Source: Schistosoma haematobium (lineage: Eukaryota; Platyhelminthes; Trematoda; Strigeidida; Schistosomatidae). From it: a stretch of DNA of 64,000 bases. Of this stretch, positions 59,000-64,000 are shown in pieces. Every line of letters begins with the position of its first letter. Positions within the stretch are counted from its first letter, which is position 1. The notes beneath the pieces are model-generated. The model saw only the letters and a list, made by a program, of their open reading frames with translations, was not told the origin of the DNA and did not search any database. The DNA is taken from contig NC_067200.1 of NCBI RefSeq assembly GCF_000699445.3, positions 15,568,510 to 15,632,509 on the forward strand, given 5' to 3'. The position numbers and the translations under genes are program-made.

Positions 59000-61900
59000 G
59001 TCAGAAAGTCGGTATCATACTCAATTGTAAGTCGAGAAAAAACGACGGATTAAAGTGGAAATGTATATTATTTAATTTTTTAAAATATTTATCAGTGTTC
59101 AATGCATAAATCCAGATAAGAATTTTTACTTTTGACTAACACTCTGGTAAATGTCACCAATTAATAAATAAATAAACGATGGATTACGTAACGCATGAAT
59201 CGATTATATTAGTCTGGTCGAACATCACATTAAAGTGAAAAAATGAAAAGAGAAACTGAGGGGGGAATGGAAAGATAAATAGTAAATCTTAACAATAATA
59301 TGTTCAAGCACAGAAAAATTATTTCAGCAGTAAAAGAAACTAGTATCACTATTTAATTTATAAGAATGAGGTTGTCGAAAAACGGAATGAGATATCCCTT
59401 ACGTTCTAGTATACGGCTTCTTCTCAAAGACTGGACATTAGAACTTCATCTGCAAAAATCGAGATGATTAGGCAAAACAATAAAAATTACGATTGCCTAG
59501 ACCACTGATAAAATTAATTTCTCAACAAAAAACAGTTGACTGGTTTTAAAAATAAGTGATTCTATATGAATCTAAAGACAATCCAGTCCGCTAGCACTCC
59601 ATACTGAACGGTGCCTCAGTGTACAACATATATTACATGACAAAATATTGAATAGTCATGCATCATTGAAGACTTATGTCACTGCCAACTGGTTAGTGAG
59701 ATTGTCATTAGTTAACCGCGAAATAGTGAGGTTCAATCAAATTTGCATAACTAATTGGTATTCTGGAAAACGATTTAAGACTGCGTGATTCCCATATTTC
59801 TGATGAAATTTCTTAGAAATCTGAGGAAAGTATGTTGAGTGAATCAAATCAAAAACGAAAACCTGATGCAGTTTTGATAGACGCTGATTTTTCTAATGAC
59901 CCATTATTCTTTGATGAAATTCTTAATAGTATTTCAGAAAAATCAAATTTTGTCGTATCAAATGTCATGTCCTTACAATGGATTTATCTCTAGTAATATC
60001 TCTAATGAATGTGACAAATATGTTCCGAATGAGTAGAGTTCCAGTCACATTCCTGATGTTAGTGTATCAGATGTTGGATATTCTCACAACCAACGTATGT
60101 TGACTAGAATCTTTAGTCAGTGGTATTATGAATAAGAGGAAATAGCAAGTTTCCTCGAAGTAGTCAGAGAACCAGTTTCTTCAGATATGCACAGGCAGAA
60201 TATCCAAATCGAGCACAAGATTATCCAAATAAGTAAGAAGCAGATGCTTATTTTCCATTTGATTGTTTTGCAGATGAATCAAGCCTAGATTAATCATGTG
60301 TGAATTACACATATCGATGCATATTTATCTGTGTATTCTAATATGACAAGTAAAAAGAAATATGTATCACGTTTTATGCAAGTCGAATTCACTTGATGGA
60401 ATGCCTCAAATTATATGTTAGTGTGTATCCCTAAAAACTCACATATAAAAATAGAAGCACGAGATATCAAAAGGTCAAATTGGTCATAAAATTGCAACGT
60501 AAGGACCCTGCATTACTTCGTAGGGGAGGATAGTGATGGAAAATCTAATACAAATTCTTGATAACAGTGGTTTCACTAACAACCGACATGGTGAATGTAT
60601 ACAATTCTAGGACCAGGTAAGTCCGTTTCCATTTCAATTAATTATAATACTAATGAGCACATTCCAAATCATACGGAGTCTTCATACAATACACAATCAA
60701 ACAGACACATGATGAACCTAAGAGGTACGACTGAACGCAGAAATTTGGATTCTTATTTAAGCTGTGGTGTTCATATGAAATAATCATTACTTTGTAATTG
60801 ATGATTGTTTGATTTCGAATTCCAAATACAAAACGTTGGTTCGTAATCATCTAGTACTTCTCGATTTAATTATTATTGGGATTCCTAGTTTTTACTATAA
60901 TTCAAATAGTTCACACTAGCACAGGCTGGCAGTTCATAAAAAAATTAAGTTAGTATAAACAACCAATTCTCCACTTCGTTTCCATATTAAGGATATATTT
61001 CGCCAAATGGATAGTAGGATTGTTCAGATTAAACGTGATGTCTAAATTCCCGTAATTCCAGCTGCATTGGTCGAGGGGCAACACCACGAGTGCATCCCCA
61101 TATTAACAGACAAAATCAGGATAGTCCAAGGATTACAATAATCAAATAACCACGAACTAATTACATACTATACTACACCAGCATTTTACTAAACTTACCG
61201 AAATGTTATCATCAGACAAGTGCGTGCAATGTAGGACGAAAACGCAGCTACTTGCATGTTATAAGCCATTACAAAAGTCGTTTACGGTTTTGACGAAGCC
61301 CTTAAGCACGGCTGTGATATGATTTTATTTTCGAACACATCACAGTCGTACAAGGGTTGCGCCAGCAACCTGGTTTGCGAAGGTTAACCAACGAAATTCG
61401 TCACCTAAGCAGGACTGTGATATTCTACTCATAAAGCTTTATTTCGGAAAATCACAATCCAATGATGACGAACTGGTCGCGGGTATATCTTAGAAGTCAA
61501 GTGCGCAACGCCGGGTATCAATATTGGCTGTGACAGGCAACAACTGTTTATCATCCTGCCGCAATCTCAGCCAGAATCAACACCAGGTATCGTGCAGCAT
61601 TACAAATCTATCTCAGACGGTTAGGCCAGTGAGCCGGGAAAGACTCAGTATGAGGCGCCGAAGGGAAAACCATGCTATAAGCGTCTCACTACTCAAGTCT
61701 TTCACAGCAAACGGACTAGACACACTGCGTAACATAGCCCACTTAACTAGTCACGCCACCCTTTATTATGGCTATATACTAATCTGGTCAAAAATGATTA
61801 ACCAATCCTACCTTATATTGTCAAGGTTTCTATACTTTGTATGAGTCAGGCTTCTATATAAAACCCTAGTGCAGGATTGGCCAATAGTTTCAGTGGTTTT

Positions 61901-63034
61901 GTCAAGGTTATAATTCCGTCCCCGTCACATTCGAGATGCAATTTAATATGTAGTAGAATTCATGTGACCATTATTTGGCCTATACGGTTTAGTAAGCGTA
62001 TTAGTCTATTATTGATTTTTTTCTGATTGGTTTACAAGCTGAGGTCAAAGTAAACCACTGACATGAACTTCTATTCTTACCCATTATAGAAATTTTATAA
62101 TTGACCAATAGGCTTTATCAGAACATTTTAATTGTCTTAATTCGAAATAGAAAGATGTTGATTCTGAACACAGAATAGGTAATCCGTAATCTGCCCTGGT
62201 ATTTTAACCGCATATCAGTTTTGAATGAATAGTTTTGAGCAATTTAGCAGTACAACTTGTATGGACATTAAGCTAATAAAGAAGACTCGTGATTGCATAA
62301 AATGGACTTTCAAATATGCCTGTTATCAAGTGTGGAGAGCTTGTCTTCATTGTAATCATGCATGAGTTTTGCTCAGCTCGTAACTTCATACAACCGTTTC
62401 CACTAGGTTAATTAGATCTTATACCAATATTTTTTTCCTGTAGTGGTGGTCACACAACTAGAATACTTATTAACTTCGATATTTCCCTATCATAATAGTG
62501 GTTGTATGTCAGTCAGCGATCATGTGTTTGTATTGTATTACTCGTTGGTTGTTTCCCTCAAGCCATATTCAGCAGCCATTTTGTTTATGGTGCTTTTACT
62601 CCAGACTTTTAATATTTCTTTGTGCTACGAATCTCCAGGGTTATAAAGGATTTCTCTATAGAATATTAACTGACTAACAGACCATAAAATGTAAATATGT
62701 ATTGAACAGTGACCGTCTACTGTATATTCGCTCAGAAATAGACATGCTACTGGTTAGCACTAATTACCGACACAGTCATCGCCGATGTGCTAACTAGCGT
62801 ATATCATATTACGATCAGCTATCGTCAACGTGGTCTTGTAAAAATCTCCCGCTCCTTAAGAAGTACTTAACTGAGCTTGGGTCATTCCCTTATTTGTACT
62901 AATTTTACCTTATATTTCAGTGGCCTACAAATTCATCACCCTACACGGATCGATGTTCAGATATTTATTACAGCTTCTGCTGCAACAAGATATCAAACCG
63001 CAGTAGGTTCTAGGCTAGCTATTGACCCACCGAA
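59000..63034. other. Mostly unassigned; possible decayed repeats
   Basis: No gene is supported apart from the short frame at 59832. The part at 61250-61900 is GC-richer, has the inverted stretch GGTTGCGCCAGCAACC (about 61360) and a CTATATAAAACCC box (about 61855), and may be an old LTR or other repeat. A 106-residue plus frame at 61524-61844 has no recognised motif. Confidence 0.35.
59832..59993 (+). pseudogene. Short protein-like frame, unknown
   Basis: Reads MLSESNQKRKPDAVLIDADF and FFDEILNSISEKSNF before a stop. After it, other frames up to about 60300 stay protein-like (VSDVGYSHNQRMLTRIFSQW) with many stops, which suggests a decayed coding sequence. Not recognised. Confidence 0.3.
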
Positions 63035-64000
63035 AAGTGTGGATGAACATTGACTGGTTTTCGTTCTGGTCGTGAGTATATTGATTATATCTTACCTTCC
63101 GTCAAATGTTAGAACACCGTCATGCTTATTACAGGCCGACAATCGTGGTGTTTCTTGACATTAGGGCCGCCTTCGATTCGTCGAACAAGACAGTTCTCTA
63201 GGATCGTCTTCTGGAAAGTGGTGTGCCCGAAAAGTTTATTAACACCTTCAAGGCCCTATGTACAAACACTTGAGGCAGAGTGAGGGCATGCAGCCGCCTC
63301 TTCCGATTGGTCCATTCAAGAGGTGAGGTTTGACAGGGTTGCCCAGTCCCACCATTTCTTTACAACTTTGCTATCGAAACAGCTCTGATAGGTGGTGTGG
63401 ATCTGTTGCCTTGGGAAAGACTTTTTGACACTGAGTATGCGGACTATGTTGTTTCACTGTGCGATGATACCCAAGCCATGTAGTCTGCACTTAATCATTT
63501 GGGAAACTGTCCGTAAGTATGGTATGTGCTTTGAACCTTCTAAGTGCAAAGTACTACTACCAGACTGGCAGGACTCTGAAATTGCACTCATTCTTTATAG
63601 TGAGTAAACAGAAGTAGTCGAGAAATCCGTGTATCTGGGTTGCAGAGTATGCGCTTGTGGTAGTGTGACTGATGAGACCATATTGCGTACATTAAAAGCC
63701 AGAGCGGCTTGTATCAACCTGAGCAATTATTGGTGCCTTTGTGATGTTAGTCTAGTTGTAAAAGGTCGGGTCTATAATGCGTCGATGAGAACAGTTTTGT
63801 TCTGTGCTTTTAAAACCTGACCACTCCGAATTGAGGATGTTAAATGGCTCTTTGTGTTTGATCATCGTTGTCTCCGAAGAATTACTGACATCCAGTGGCA
63901 ACGCCCTATTATTAATTCAGAGGTTTGGCAACGTGTGTTCAGGTACGGTTATGACAATTGAACTGGTTTCACTATCCTTAAACACCAATTCGGTGGCTTG
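63035..64000 (+). pseudogene. Old RTE-clade RT fragment, plus strand, runs off the window
   Basis: In mixed frames it reads TGFRSGREYIDYI, MLEHRHAYYRPTIVVFLDIR (counterpart of LEHRHTFRRPTMVVFLDLKA in copy 2), AAFDSS, GVPEKFINTFKAL, FEPSKCKVLLPDW and FDHRCLRRI. Many stops and shifts. The catalytic ADD box is only seen as YADYVV. It belongs to the same RTE group as the 0.2-9.3 kb cluster but is much more diverged and in the opposite orientation. Confidence 0.75.

Noticed and set aside
62443..62646. 67-residue hydrophobic plus-strand frame as a membrane protein
   Set aside because: Hydrophobicity follows T-rich sequence; no conservation or splice evidence.
1..64000. CRISPR arrays, bacterial operons, ribosome binding sites, rRNA genes
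   Set aside because: None seen; the sequence is eukaryotic with spliced genes and retroelements.

Overview
The window looks like nuclear DNA of a blood fluke (Schistosoma). It is AT-rich, split-gene DNA packed with retroelements of the kinds known from schistosomes: RTE-clade and CR1-clade LINEs, a CsRn1/Boudicca-type Gypsy element, Penelope-like remnants, a Mutator-type DNA transposon, and tRNA-headed SINEs carrying hammerhead ribozymes (the S-alpha class). Genus is an inference from these families; species is not resolved.

Only one host gene is well supported. It is a CCDC34-like coiled-coil protein on the minus strand, seven coding exons from 33085 down to 15546. All exon phases agree and the spliced CDS is 1392 nt (463 aa). 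Its introns total about 16 kb and are filled with LINEs, a solo LTR and SINEs. A CR1 LINE ends roughly 25-50 bp upstream of its start codon.

Layout. 0.2-9.4 kb: a head-to-tail cluster of minus-strand RTE elements, including one almost intact 3.95-kb copy whose only visible coding defect is one amber codon; a neighbouring copy is split by a solo LTR. 9.4-9.6 kb: a SINE with a hammerhead. 9.6-13.2 kb: little, except one possible plus-strand exon. 13.25-14.9 kb: a 5'-truncated LINE with a 10-bp target duplication. 15.5-33.1 kb: the CCDC34-like gene and its introns. 33.1-37.2 kb: a CR1 LINE interrupted by an RTE 3' end. 37.4-37.9 kb: two related foldback elements.

38.7-46.1 kb: a complete, apparently non-coding LTR element (416-bp LTRs, 4-bp target duplication, PBS and PPT visible). 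One of its LTRs is split by a 3.72-kb Mutator-type element with a perfect 9-bp target duplication. 47.1-53.2 kb: a Penelope-like fragment split by a 5.26-kb CsRn1-type Gypsy element whose pol is damaged at several points. 53.2-63.0 kb: mostly unassigned AT-rich DNA with one SINE containing an intact hammerhead core and one perfect long hairpin. 63.0-64.0 kb: an old plus-strand RTE fragment running off the window.

The nesting gives a relative order of insertion: the Gypsy element is younger than the Penelope fragment, the Mutator element is younger than the LTR element it splits, and the RTE fragment at 33.8 kb is younger than its CR1 host. All identities are counts by eye; no search or alignment was run.
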